From NCBI GenBank assembly GCA_009746045.1, contig RPFO01000497.1, forward strand, positions 1,010,970 through 1,074,969: a stretch of DNA of 64,000 nt, in the 5' to 3' direction. The stretch's first letter is position 1. Every line of letters begins with the position of its first letter. Positions 47,001 through 57,142 of this stretch are shown one piece after another. Below the pieces are notes generated by a model that was not told where the DNA came from, did no database searches, and worked only from the letters and a program-made list of their open reading frames with translations. The translations under genes were made by a program, and so were the position numbers. The DNA is from Mesostigma viride (lineage: Eukaryota > Streptophyta > Mesostigmatophyceae > Mesostigmatales > Mesostigmataceae).

Positions 47001-50000
47001 TTACCCTGATGGCCGCATGTGGATGTGCTTCCGCGCACGGTTTATGAATATCTGCATAGCAATCATATTGTAGGATGGGCAAAGGGCTTCACGACAGATG
47101 GTGTCAGGCTTGCTATCAACCTCGCGGGCACCCATGGGATGCCTGTTACCCATGAGGTGGATGGCTCTGCCTGGCTCGCATCGCGGCTAGAGTTCTCTGG
47201 ATCACGGACGACCAATCTCACTTTCACTCCCATGCTCAGGGCAACGAATCCGTGAGATAGCACGCGTGTGACCTTGTTGTGCTGGAGATAATTCTTTTTT
47301 CCTCTTGCGCACCCTGTGAGATCATGTTCCCCGCCCCCCGCCCGTTTCCGTGCTTTCTATATTGACAACGGGTAAGGAACTGCCGAATCCGTTGACCTGC
47401 AGTGCATGGTGAGATGGTCCCAGTTACTGAACCTTTTCACCACCAGGCCTTCGGTGATCCGAATATGTTTCACACCCACGTTGTCCGGACTTCCCCATCC
47501 TGACTGCCAGGCTGTCCTGAGGGCCATTTGCTTTCTTGGAGGCATATGCAGTGCATTCAGCCTGTCCTTGTTATGTTTGTAGCAGCTGCTGCCTGGGAAC
47601 TTTGCTGATGTTCTTAATGGCCCAACTCCCTCACACGGGCCACGAGGCTTCCTAACCACGTCAGTAAATCCCTGTCCTCGTGGTTGTACTGATGCCTTGT
47701 TTGATGCACTGATGGTAGTTAGTGTGGGGGCTACGGGGATGTAGTGCATGACGGTACTTTGGGTTGCACCACGAAGCGCTGGAAAGGCAGGTGCTAGTTT
47801 TTGGGTGCTTCTTGCGGGTCAATCGCTCAAGAGTTTGGCTGTGGCCATGGTCAGGGGCTGTGAAGTCCATGGGTGTGGGCATGACGCGTCGGCCTGTTCC
47901 GTGTCCTGCAAGGCACGACCCCCGCTTTGTGGTTTCCCACGTCCCATCTGGTCCTCACGGGGACATGCGTGGCTGCTGTGTGCAGGATGACTGGACCCCG
48001 CTGCATTTTGCGGCACTGGAGGGCCACCTGGAGGTCGTGAAGCACCTGGTCGCGAGCGGTGCGAACAAGGAGGCCAAGGACAAGGTTAGCTTTACCTTTA
48101 CCCTGATGGCCGCAAGTGGATGTGCTTCGGCGCACGGTTTATGTATATCTGCAACGCAATCATGTTGTAGGATGGGCAAAGGGCTTCACGACAGATGGTG
48201 TCAGGCTTGCTATCAACCTCGCGGGCACCCATGGGATGCCTGTTGCCCATTAGGTGGATGGCTCTGCCTGGCTCGCATCGCGGCTAGAGTTCTCTGGATC
48301 ACGGACGACCAATCTCACTTTCACTCCCATGCTCAGGGCAACGAATCCGTGAGATAGCACGCGTGCGACCTTGTTGTGCTGGAGATAATTCTTTTTTCCT
48401 CTTGCGCACCCTGTGAGATCATGTTCCTCGCCCCCCGCCCGTTCCTACGCTTTCTATATTGACAATGGGTAAGGAACTGCGGAATCCGTTGACCTGCAGT
48501 GCATGCTGAAATGGTTTCAGTTACATGAACTTTTTTACCACCAGGCCTTCGGTGATCCGAATATGTATCACACCCACATTTTCTGGACTTCCCCATCCTG
48601 ACTGCCAGGCTGTCGTAAGGGTCATTTGTTTTCTTGGATGTATATGCGATGCATTCGGCCTGTCCTTGTTCTGCTGTGAGCATCTACTGCCTGGGAACTT
48701 TGCTGATGTTCTTAATGGCCCAATCCCCTCACATAGGCCACGCAGCTCATCCCCAGGCACCTCAGTTAATGTTCGTCCTCGGTGGTTGTACTGATGCCCT
48801 TGTTTTTTTCAGCGATGGTAGTTAGTGTGGGGGCTAGGGGGATATAGTGCATGACGGTACTTTGGGTTGCACCACGAAACGTTGGAAAGGCAGGCACCAG
48901 TTTTTGGGAGGCGCTTACAGGTCAATCACTCAAGAGTTTGGTTGTGGCCATGATCAGGGGCTGTGAAGTCCCTGGGTGTGAGCATGACGCGTCGGCCTGT
49001 TCCGTATCCTGCAAGGCACACCCCGCGCTTTGTGGTTTCCCACGTCCCATCTGGTCCTCAGTGGGACATACGTGGCTGCTGCGTGCAGAATGATGCCACA
49101 CCGCTGCATTTTGCGGCATGGAAGGGCCACCTGGAGGTCGTGGAGCACCTGGTCGCGAGCGGTGCAGACAAGGAGGCAAAGGCCCCAGTGAGTTTTGATT
49201 GCATTGATGGCCGCAAGTGAATGTGCTTCGGCGCATGGTTTATGTATATCTGCAGGGCAATCATGTTGTAGGATGGGCAAAGGGTTTCACGACAGATGGT
49301 GTCAGGCTTGCTAGTAGCTTCTCTTGGCGCTGTTGCAATTCCAGCAGTGGGCATGCTGCATGTGGGATTTGTGCTGTTGAAAAGCCGGGCATACATGCTA
49401 CTCCTGTTGCCCATGATGTGGACAGCTCTGCCGGGCAGGAGTCGTGGCTACAGGACCCTGGATCAAGGACGACCAATCTCATTTGTAGTACCATGCTCAG
49501 GGCGAGGAAGCCGAGAGATAGCGCATATGACCTGGGTGTGCCGGATAAAATGCCTCCTGCGCACCCTGTGAGATCATGTTCCGCCCCCCCCGCATAGCCC
49601 CACCCTTGTGTTGTGGAAATCGGCAAGGTATGGCCAAATCCATTCACCTGAGGTGCGCGATGAGATGCTTTATTGATGAAGACGCTTTATTTACTCAACC
49701 TTTTCACCACTAAGCTCGTTGGTGATCTGAGTAGGCTTCTCACCTGCGTTGTCTGGACATGGTTGTGCTGAATAATGTTTCAAAGACCTCTAGCGCACCG
49801 TGTGAGATCATGTTCCGCGCCCCCAAGTGCCATTTCTCTTGTGGCAATGGGTAAGCAAGGGTCTAATCTATTGACCCGAGGTGTGCGGTAAATTGACTCC
49901 ATTAACTGAATTTTTTTACCACCATGCTTGTTGGTGATCTGAATAGGTTTATGGCTCATGTTGCCTGGCCTTCACCATCCTGACCACCTGGCTGTCCTGA

Positions 50001-53000
50001 AGGCCATTTGTTTGCTGGGAGCCGTATGCAGTACGTTCAGCCTGTCCGTGCCATGCTGCCAGCAGCAGCTGCAAGGGATGTTTGCGGCTGTTCTTAATGG
50101 CCCGACACGCTTGAGCACACGGACCACGCGGTCCATCCCCAGCCACATCAATAACTCAGTGGTTGTACTGATGCCCTTGTGTTACCCAGCGATGATAGTT
50201 AGGGTGGAGGCTACATAAACTCTTATGCGCTAACTTTCTAATGCGCTGTACTTCAGTTAGGCTGCGAAACGCGGCACAAATTTTGGGAGCCGCTTGCAGG
50301 TCAGGCCCCTTGCTGAAGAGTTTGGCTGTGACCATGATCAGGGTCTGTGATGTCCATGGGTGTGGGCATGGCGCGTAGGCCTATTTCGGTCCCTGCACTC
50401 ACGTCCCTCCGCTTTGCGGTTTCCCACGTCCCATCTGGTGCTCACGGGGACATGCGTGGCTACTGCGTGCAGGGTGATTTGACCCCGCTGCATATTGCGG
50501 CACGGGAGGGCCACCTGGAGGTTGTGGAGCACCTGGTCGCGAGCGGTGCCGACAAGGAGGCCAAGGACAAGGTCAGCTTTACCTTTACCCTGATGGCCGC
50601 AAGTGGATGTGCTTCCACGCACGGTTTATGAATATCTGCAGGGCAATCATGTTGTAGGATGGGCAAAGGGCTGTACGACAGATGGTGTCAGGCTTGCTAT
50701 CAACCTTGCGGGCACCCATGGGATGCCTGTTTCCTATAATTTTTTTAATACCTCTAGCGCACCGTGTGAGATCATGTTCCGCCCCCCCCGCATAGCCCCA
50801 CCCTTGTGTTGTGGAAATTGGCAAGGTATGGCCAAATCCATTCACCTGAGGTGCGCGATGAGATGGCTTTATTTACTGAACCTTTTCACCACTAAGCTCG
50901 TTGGTGATCTGAGTAGGCTTCTCACCTGCGTTGTCTGGACATGGTTGTGCTGAATAATGTTTCAAAGACCTCTAGCGCACCGTGTGAGATCATGTTCCGT
51001 GCCCCCCAACGCCATTTCTCTTGTGGCAATGGGTAAGCAAGGGTCGAATCTATTGATGTGAGGTGCACGGTGAATTGACTCCATTTACTGAATTTTTTTA
51101 CCACCAGGCCTGTTGGTGATCTGAATAAAGTTTATGGCTCATGTTGCCTGGCCTTCACCATCCTGATACCTGGCTGTCCTGATGGCCATTTGTTTGCTGG
51201 GAGCCGTATGTCGCACGTTCAACCTGTCCGTGCCATGCTGGCAGCAGCAGCTGCGTGGGATGTTTGCTGCTGTTCTTAATGGCCGGACTCACGTGTGCAC
51301 ACGGACCACGCGGCTCATCCCCAGCCACATCAATAACTCAGTGGTTGTACTGATGCTCTTGTTTTGTCCAGGGATGATAGTTAGGGTGGAGGCTACATAA
51401 ACTTTCTAATTTGCAGTACTTCAGTTAGGCTGCGAATCGAGGCACAAATTTTGGGAGCCGCTTGCAGGTCAGGCCCCTTGCTGAAGAGTTTGGCTGTGGC
51501 CTTGATCAGGGTCTGTGATGTCCATGGGTGGGGGCATGGCGCGTAGGCCTGTTTCGGTTCCTGCACTCACGTCCCCCCGCTTTGCGGTTTCCCACGTCCC
51601 ATCTGGTCCTCACGGGGACATGCGTGGCTGCTGCGTGCAGAATGATTTGACCCCGCTGCATATTGCGGCACAGGAGGGCCACCTGGAGGTTTTGGAGCAC
51701 CTGGTCGCGAGCGGTGCCGACAAGGAGGCCAAGGCCAAGGTCAGCTTTACCTTTACCCTGATGGCCGCAAGTGGATGTCCTTCCGCGCACGGTTTATGAA
51801 TATCTGCAGGGCAATCATGTTGTAGGATGGGCAAAGGGCTGTACGACAGATGGTGTCAGGCTTGCTATCAACCTTGCCGGCACCCATGGGATGCCTGTTT
51901 CCTATAATTTTTTTAATACCTCTAGCGCACCCTGTGAGATCATGTTCCGTGCCTCCCAACGCCATTTCTCTTGTGGCAATGGGCAAGCAAGGGTCAAATG
52001 TATTGACCTGAGGTGCGCGGTAAATTGACTCCAATAACTGAATTTTTTTACCACCACGCTTGTTGGTGATCTGATTAGGCTTATGGCTCATGTTGCCTAG
52101 CCTTAACCATCCTGACCACCTGGCTGTCCTGATGGTCATTTGTTTGTTTGGAGCCCTATGTAGTACGTTCAGCCTGTCCGTGCCATGCTGCCAGCAGCAG
52201 CTGCGTGGGATGTTTGCTGCTGTCCTTGATGGCCCGACTCGCTTGGGCACACGGACCACGCGGCTTATCCCCAGCCACATCAATAACTCAGTGGTTGTAC
52301 TGATGCTCTTGTTTTGTCCAGGGATGATAGTTAGGGTGGAGGCTACATAAACTTTCTAATTTTGCGGTACTGCAGTTAGGCCGTGAATCATGGTGCAAGT
52401 TTTGGGAGCCGCTTGCAGGTCAGGCCCCTTGCTGAAGAGTTTGGCTGTGGCCATGATCAGGGGCTGTGATGTCCACGGGTGGGGGCATGGCGCGTAGGCC
52501 TGTTTCGGTTCCTGCACTCGCGTCCCCCCGCTTTGCGTTTTCCCATGCCCCATCTGGTCCTCACGGGGACATGCGTGGCTGCTGCGTGCAGGATGACTGG
52601 ACCCCGCTGCATTTTGCGGCACTGGAGGGCCACCTGGAGGTCGTGAAGCACCTGGTTGCGAGTGGTGCGAACAAGGAGGCCAAGGACAAGGTCAGCTTTA
52701 CCTTCGCCCTGATGGCCACAAGTGGATGTGCTTCCGTGCACAGTCTTTGTATATCTGCAGGGCAATCATGTTGTAGGATGGGCAAAGGGCCTCACGACAG
52801 ATGGTGTCAGGCTTGCTATCAACCTCGCGGGCACCCATGGGATGCCAATTTCCCATGAGGTGGATGGCTCTGCTGGGCTCACATCGCGGCTACAGGACTC
52901 TGGATCACGGACGACCAATCTCACTTTCACTCCCGTGCTCAGGGCGACGAATCCGTGAGATAGCACGCGTGTGACCTTGTTGTGGTGGAGATTCTTCCAT

Positions 53001-56000
53001 TTTCCTCTCGCGCACCCTGTGAGATCATGTTCCTCGCCCCCCGCCCGTTCCTACGCTTTCTATATTGACAATGGGTAAGGAACTGCGGAATCCGTTGACC
53101 TGCGGTGCATGGTGAGATGGTCCCAGTTACTGAACCTTTTCACCACCAGGCCTTCGGTGATCCGAATATGTTTCACACCCACGTTGTCTGGACTTCCCCA
53201 TCCTGACTGCCAGGCTGTCATGAGGGCCATTTGTTTACGTGGAGGTATATGCAGTGCATTGAGCCTGTCTTTGTTCCGCTGTGATCAGCCGCTGCCTGGG
53301 AACTTTGCTGATGTTGTTAATGGCCCAACTCCCTCACACGGGCCACGAGGCTTCCTAACCACGTCAGTAAATCCCCGTCCTGGGTGGTTGTACTGATGCC
53401 CTTGTTTTCTGCTGCGATGGTAGTTAGTGTGGGGGCTACGGGGATGAAGTGCATGACGGTACTTTGGGTTACACCACGAAGCGCTGGAAAGGCAGGCACC
53501 AGATTTTGAAAGGCGCTTACAGGTCAATCGCTCAAGAGTTTGGCTATGGCCATGATCAGGGGCCGTGAAGTCCATGGGTGTGGGCATGACGCGTCGGCCT
53601 GTTCCGTATCCTGCAAGGCACGCCCCCCGCTTTGTGGTTTCCCACGTTCCATCTGGTCCTCACAGGGACATACGTGGCTGCTGCCTGCAGAATGACTGGA
53701 CCCCGCTGCATATTGCGGCAGGGAAGGGCCACCTGGAGGTCGTTGAGCACCTGGTCGCGAGCGGTGCGATCAAGGAGGCAAAGGGCCTGGTGAGTTTTGC
53801 TTGCATCGATGGCCACAAGTGGATGTGCCTCGGCGCACGGTTTTTGTATAACTGCAACGCAACCATGTTGTAGGAGGGGCAAGGGCTCCACCACCGATGT
53901 TGTCAGGCTGGCTAGCAACTTCACTGGGCACGTTTGCGATCCCAGGACTGGGCGCACTGTCTCTGGGGAGTTGTGCTGTTGATTGCTGTGCACCCATGGG
54001 ATGCCTGCTGCCCATGAGGTGGACGCCAATAGGCCAGGAATCGTGGCTACAAGAAATCAGGATTATGGACGACCGATCTTACTTTGACTACCGTGCTCAG
54101 GTCGACGAGTTCGAGAGATAGCATGCATGGACCTGGTTGTGCTGAATAATTTTTCGAATACCTCTAGCACACCCTGTGAGATCATGTTCCGCGCCCCCCA
54201 GTGCCATTTCTCTGGTGGCCATGGGTAAGCAAATCTATTGACCTGAGGTGCATGGTAAATTGACTCCATTAACTGAATTTTTTTACCACCATGCTTGTTG
54301 GTGATCTCAATAGGTTTATGGCTCATGTTGCCTGGCCTTAACCATCCTGACCACCTTGCTGTCCTGATGGTCATTTGTTTGCCGGGAGCCGTATGTAGTG
54401 CATTCAGCCTGTCCGTGCCATGCTGCCAGCAGCAGCTGCGTGGGATGTTTGCTGCTGTTCTTAATGGCCCGACTCGCTTGTGCACACGGACCACGCGGCT
54501 CATCCCCAGCCACATCAATAACTCAGTGGTTGTACTGATGCTCTTGTTTTGTCCAGGGATGATAGTTAGGGTGGAGGCTACATAAACTTTCTAATTTTGC
54601 GGTACTGCAGTTAGGCTGCGAACCGCGGCACAAATTTTGGGAGCCGCTTGCAGGTCAGGCCCCTTGCTGAAGAGTTTGGCTGTGGCCATGATCAGGGGCT
54701 GTGATGTCCATGGGTGGGGGCATGGCGCGTAGGCCTGTTTCGGTTCCTGCACTCACGTCCCCCCGCTTTGCGGTTTCCCATGCCCCATCTGGTCTTCACG
54801 GGGACATGCGTGGCTGCTGCGTGCAGAATGATTTGACCCCGCTGCATATTGCGGCACTGGAGGGCCACCTGGAGGTTGTGGAGCACCTGGTTGCGAGCGG
54901 TGCAAACAAGGAGGCGAAGAGCAAGGTCAGCTGATGGCCACAAGTGGATGTGCTTCCGCGCACGGTTTATGAATATCTGCAGGGCAATCATGTTGTAGGT
55001 TGGGCAAAGGGCTGTACGACAGATGGTGTCAGGCTTGCTATCAACCTCGTGGGCACCCATGGGATGCCTGTTTCCCATGAGGTGGATGGCTCTGCCTGGC
55101 TCGCATCGCGGCTACAGGACTCTGGATCACGGACGACCAATCTCTCTTTCACTACCATGCTCAGGGCGACGAATCCGTGAGATAGCACGCGTGTGACCTT
55201 GTTGTGGTGGAGATTATTTCATTTCCCTCTTGCGCACCCTGTGAGATCATGTTCCTCGCCCCCCGCCCGTTCCTACGCTTTCTATATTGACAATTGGTAA
55301 GGAACTGCCGAATCCGTTGACCTGCAGTGCATGGTGAGATGGTCCCAGTTACTGAACCTTTTCCCCACCAGGCCTTCGGTGATCAGAATATGTTTCACAC
55401 CCACGTTGTCTGGACTTCCCTGTCCGGACGGCCAGGCTGTCCTGAGGGCCATTTGCTTTCTTGGAGGCATATGCACTGCATTGAGCCTGTCCTTGTTCCG
55501 CTGTGATCAGCCGCTGCCTGGGAACTTTGCTGATGTTGTTAATGGCCCAACTCCCTCACACGGGCAGCGCGGCTCATCCCCAGGCACCTCAGTAAATGGT
55601 TGTACTGATGGCCTTGTTTTTTGCAGCGATGGTAGTTAGTGTGGGGGCTACGGGGATGATGTGCATGACGGTACTTTGGGTTACACTACGAAGCGCTGGA
55701 AAGGCAGGTGCTAGTTTTTGGGTGCTTCTTGCGGGTCAATCACTCAAGAGTTTGGCTGTGGCCATGATCAGGGGCCGTGACGTCCATGGGTGGGGGCCTG
55801 GCGCGAAGGCATGTTGGGTATCCTGCAAGGCACGCTTCCCGCTTTGTGGTTTCTTATGTCCCATCTGGTCCTCACGGGGACATGCGTGGCTGCTGCGTGC
55901 AGGATGATTTGACCCCGCTGCATAGGGCGGCAAGGAAGGGCCACCTGGAGGTCGTGAAGCTCCTGGTCGCGAGCGGTGCGAACAAGGAGGCCAAGGACGA

Positions 56001-57142
56001 GGTCAGCTTTTCGTTTTCCATGAGATACAATTGATGTGCTTCCACGCACGGTTTTGGTGTATCTGCCAGGCAACCATGTTGTAGGAGGTGCAAGGGCTCC
56101 ACCACCGATGTTGTCAGGCTGGCTAGCAACTTCACTGGGCACGTTTGCGATCCCAGGACTGGGCGCACTGTCTCTGGGGAGTTGTGCTGTTGATTGCTGT
56201 GCACCCATGGGATGCCTGCTGCCCATGAGGTGGACGCCAATAGGCCAGGAATCGTGGCTACAGGAAATCAGGATTATGGACCACCGATCTTACTTTGACT
56301 ACCGTGCTCAGGTCGACGAGTTCGAGAGATAGCATGCATGGACCTGGTTGTGCTGGATAATGTTTCAAAGACCTCTAGCGCACCGTTTGAGATCATGTTC
56401 CGTGCCCCCCAGTGCCATTTCTCTTGTAGCCATGGGTAAGCAAGGGTCAAATCTATTGACCTGAGGTGGGCGGTAAATTGACTCCATTAACTGAATTTTT
56501 TTACCACCACGCTTGTTGGTGATCTGAATAGGTTTATGGCTCATGTTGCCTGGCCTTAACCATCCTGACCACCTGGCTGTCCTGATGGTCATTTGTTTGC
56601 TGGGAGCCGTATGTAGTGCGTTCAGCCTGTCCGTGCCATGCTGCCAGCAGCAGCTGCATGGGATGTTTGCCGTTGTTCTTCATGGCCCGACTCGCTTGTG
56701 CACACGGACCACGCGGCTCATCCCCGGCCACATCAATAACTCAGTGGTTGTACTGATGCCCTTGTTTTATCCAGTGATCATAGTTAGGGTGGAAGGTACA
56801 TAAACTTTCTAATTTGCGGTACTGCAGTTAGGCTGCGAATCGCGGCACAAATTTTGGGAGCCGCTTGCAGGTCAGGCCCCTTGCTGAAGAGTTTGGCTGT
56901 GGCCTTGATCAGGGTCTGTGATGTCCATGGGTGGGGGCATGGCGCGCAGGCCTGTTTCGGTTCCTGCCCTCACGTCCCCCCGCTTTGTGGTTTCTTATGT
57001 CCCATCTGGTCCTCACGGGGACATGCGTGGCTGCTGCGTGCAGGATGACTGGACCCCGCTGCATATTGCGGCACTGGAGGGCCACCTGGAGGTTGTGGAG
57101 CACCTGGTCGTGAGTGGTGCCAACAAGGAGGCGAAGGACCAG
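30814..57142 (+). CDS. U-box / protein kinase-like / ankyrin-array gene (right array gene), exon span
   Basis: Proposed join: 30,814-32,055; 32,564-32,659; 34,097-34,192; 35,141-35,239; then 19 further 99-nt ankyrin exons ending at 57,142. Every junction is phase 0, giving 3,414 nt (1,138 codons) before a terminal exon that is not firmly identified. Product order: U-box (E2 binding, ubiquitin transfer), kinase-like domain, Pro-rich linker, two copies of a 32-residue linker, 20 ankyrin repeats. No signal peptide or membrane segment is seen in the first exon, so an intracellular protein is likely. A ligase-kinase head on a long, variable repeat solenoid would suit target recognition coupled to ubiquitination or phosphorylation (inference). 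Main uncertainty: whether all ankyrin exons are included in one mRNA. Confidence 0.65.
32056..33591 (+). repeat. 1.53-kb tandem duplication, copy 1
   Basis: Begins at the donor of exon 1 and contains one linker exon. It ends with 'TACTTTATCGGATG', the same text that ends copy 2. The join to copy 2 sits on GGATG microhomology. Copy 1 contains an open frame (32,964-33,269) that is frameshifted in copy 2, so it is not called as an exon. Confidence 0.85.
32564..32659 (+). CDS. Linker exon a (32 codons)
   Basis: Acceptor CCTTTCCTGACAG, donor GTATGC, phase 0/0, 96 nt. It encodes a hydrophilic segment starting D-A-R-P-S-V and ending D-D-S-W-I-A-M-L-L-S-D-M-N-V-T-D-N, which could form a capping helix before the ankyrin stack. 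No family recognised. Confidence 0.6.
33592..35130 (+). repeat. 1.53-kb tandem duplication, copy 2
   Basis: Highly similar to copy 1 with scattered substitutions and small indels. It lies directly before the acceptor of the first ankyrin exon. The sequence matching the 3' end of the exon 1 reading frame is repeated at its start (from 33,593), but there the donor GTGAGG has become GATGAGG. Confidence 0.85.
34097..34192 (+). CDS. Linker exon b (32 codons)
   Basis: Same splice sites, phase and length as linker exon a. The only base difference between the two exons is synonymous (GCC/GCG Ala), while the flanking introns carry indels; this suggests both copies are coding. It could be included together with copy a or instead of it. 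Confidence 0.6.
35141..35239 (+). CDS. Ankyrin exon R1 (divergent first repeat)
   Basis: Acceptor CTGTGTCCAG, donor GTCAGT, 33 codons, phase 0. Reads V-G-Q-T-P-L-H-H-A-A-K-V-G-H-L-N-T-V and ends N-G-A-D-M-E-A-K-D-Q, so it has the normal Gly-x-Thr of ankyrin consensus where the array has Asp-x-Thr. Its flanks do not match the array introns. It is probably the old N-terminal repeat of the solenoid, and independent support that the array exons belong to the kinase gene. Confidence 0.8.
35240..35640 (+). other. Unique intron sequence between R1 and the array
   Basis: Not related to the array units. It contains one 69-codon open frame (35,410-35,619) that I do not recognise. Array-type sequence resumes at about 35,640 ('CTACAAAGCGCTGGAAAGG'). 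Confidence 0.6.
35842..35940 (+). CDS. Ankyrin exon R2
   Basis: Residues 1/3/8/11/12 are D/C/I/K/N; His7 is Cys; LDIVKLL; tail K-N-K. Donor GTCAGC. Preceded by a shortened unit. Confidence 0.8.
37001..37099 (+). CDS. Ankyrin exon R3
   Basis: Residues 1/3/8/11/12 are D/A/L/R/N; LEVV class; ITSGADKEAKDK with Ile22. Donor GTCAGC. Confidence 0.8.
38139..38237 (+). CDS. Ankyrin exon R4
   Basis: Residues 1/3/8/11/12 are N/A/I/E/G; LEVV class; GADKEAKDK. Donor GTCAGC. Confidence 0.8.
39335..39433 (+). CDS. Ankyrin exon R5
   Basis: Residues 1/3/8/11/12 are D/A/V/M/E; A-V instead of A-A at 9-10; LDIV class; tail K-A-K. The unit behind it is a hybrid that contains a truncated exon. Confidence 0.8.
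39596..39640 (+). pseudogene. Truncated ankyrin exon (3' 15 codons only)
   Basis: Encodes K-H-L-V-V-G-G-A-D-K-E-A-K-E-E followed by a normal GTCAGC donor. The 5' half is replaced by post-exon intron sequence of another unit, ending ...CCATTAG. It is a recombination product; the fortuitous AG could act as an acceptor in phase 0, adding half a repeat, but this is unlikely. Confidence 0.75.
40662..40760 (+). CDS. Ankyrin exon R6
   Basis: Residues 1/3/8/11/12 are I/S/F/C/L; Ala17 (LEAV); tail K-D-N, with the last codon AAT before GTCAGC. The most unusual variable set in this array. The frame stays open to 41,210, at a GTAAGG site. Confidence 0.8.
41826..41924 (+). CDS. Ankyrin exon R7
   Basis: Residues 1/3/8/11/12 are D/A/I/E/E; A-V at 9-10; LDIV class; tail K-T-K. 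Followed by a shortened unit (706 bp) with a deletion at about 42,250. Confidence 0.8.
42532..42630 (+). CDS. Ankyrin exon R8
   Basis: Residues 1/3/8/11/12 are D/L/T/G/N; LEVV class; tail K-S-K. Donor GTCAGC. Confidence 0.8.
42807..42841 (+). repeat. Exon-less remnant of a unit's pre-exon flank
   Basis: Thirty-five bases that normally lie upstream of an ankyrin exon (GTCCATGGGTGTGGGCATGA...) are fused directly to mid-intron text (GCTGATGTTCTTAATGG). A whole exon and its surroundings have been lost here. Confidence 0.7.
43245..43343 (+). CDS. Ankyrin exon R9
   Basis: Residues 1/3/8/11/12 are D/W/I/G/E; A-V at 9-10; LEVV class; GADKEAKGR. Donor GTGAGT, the minority class. Confidence 0.8.
44406..44504 (+). 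CDS. Ankyrin exon R10
   Basis: Residues 1/3/8/11/12 are D/A/I/G/E; A-V at 9-10; LDIV class; tail K-N-K. The intron behind it holds the piggyBac-like element. Confidence 0.8.
45056..46400. mobile_element. Non-autonomous piggyBac-like transposon (1,345 bp)
   Basis: Flanked by TTAA on both sides (45,052-45,055 and 46,401-46,404). Termini are 11-bp inverted repeats, CCCATAGTCCG and CGGACTATGGG. The TTAA lies in the host text GGCCTTAACCATCC, which is intact in other array units. TTAA duplication and CCC...GGG ends are the piggyBac hallmark. An inner palindrome near the right end (46,363-46,373 with 46,378-46,388, AAACTACCCGA/TCGGGTAGTTT) would form an 11-bp stem. A 96-codon minus-strand frame (46,013-46,303) is unrecognised; no transposase is seen. 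Confidence 0.85.
46889..46987 (+). CDS. Ankyrin exon R11
   Basis: Residues 1/3/8/11/12 are H/A/I/Q/E. Thr4 of T-P-L-H is Ile. Acceptor GCGTTCAG differs from the usual GTGCAG. LEVV class; tail K-T-K. Confidence 0.75.
47986..48084 (+). CDS. Ankyrin exon R12
   Basis: Residues 1/3/8/11/12 are D/W/F/L/E; LEVV class; tail K-D-K. Donor GTTAGC is unique in the window. Same protein as R16, with two synonymous differences. Confidence 0.8.
49089..49187 (+). CDS. Ankyrin exon R13
   Basis: Residues 1/3/8/11/12 are N/A/F/W/K; LEVVEHL; GADKEAKAP. Donor GTGAGT. Confidence 0.8.
50473..50571 (+). CDS. Ankyrin exon R14
   Basis: Residues 1/3/8/11/12 are G/L/I/R/E; LEVVEHL; GADKEAKDK. Donor GTCAGC. The unit before it is long (1384 bp), and text from 49.59-49.80 kb recurs at 50.78-50.99 kb. 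Confidence 0.8.
51641..51739 (+). CDS. Ankyrin exon R15
   Basis: Residues 1/3/8/11/12 are N/L/I/Q/E; LEVLEHL with Leu18; tail K-A-K. Donor GTCAGC. Confidence 0.8.
52592..52690 (+). CDS. Ankyrin exon R16
   Basis: Residues 1/3/8/11/12 are D/W/F/L/E, same protein as R12; donor GTCAGC instead of GTTAGC. Confidence 0.8.
53691..53789 (+). CDS. Ankyrin exon R17
   Basis: Residues 1/3/8/11/12 are N/W/I/G/K; LEVVEHL; Ile27 in G-A-I-K; tail K-G-L. Acceptor GCCTGCAG, donor GTGAGT. Confidence 0.8.
54827..54925 (+). CDS. Ankyrin exon R18
   Basis: Residues 1/3/8/11/12 are N/L/I/L/E; LEVVEHL; tail K-S-K. A deletion just after the donor (GTCAGC then TGATGGCC) removes ~14 bases of intron but leaves the donor intact. 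Confidence 0.8.
55903..56001 (+). CDS. Ankyrin exon R19
   Basis: Residues 1/3/8/11/12 are D/L/R/R/K, a strongly basic surface set; LEVVKLL; tail K-D-E. Donor GTCAGC. Confidence 0.8.
57044..57142 (+). CDS. Ankyrin exon R20 (last of the right array)
   Basis: Residues 1/3/8/11/12 are D/W/I/L/E; LEVVEHLVVSG; tail K-D-Q. Donor GTCAGC. Array sequence continues for about 580 bp, then the shared 3' segment starts. Confidence 0.8.

Noticed and set aside
30814-57142. Naming the right gene KEG
   Set aside because: KEG has a RING finger rather than a U-box, plus HERC2-like repeats; only the domain order is comparable.
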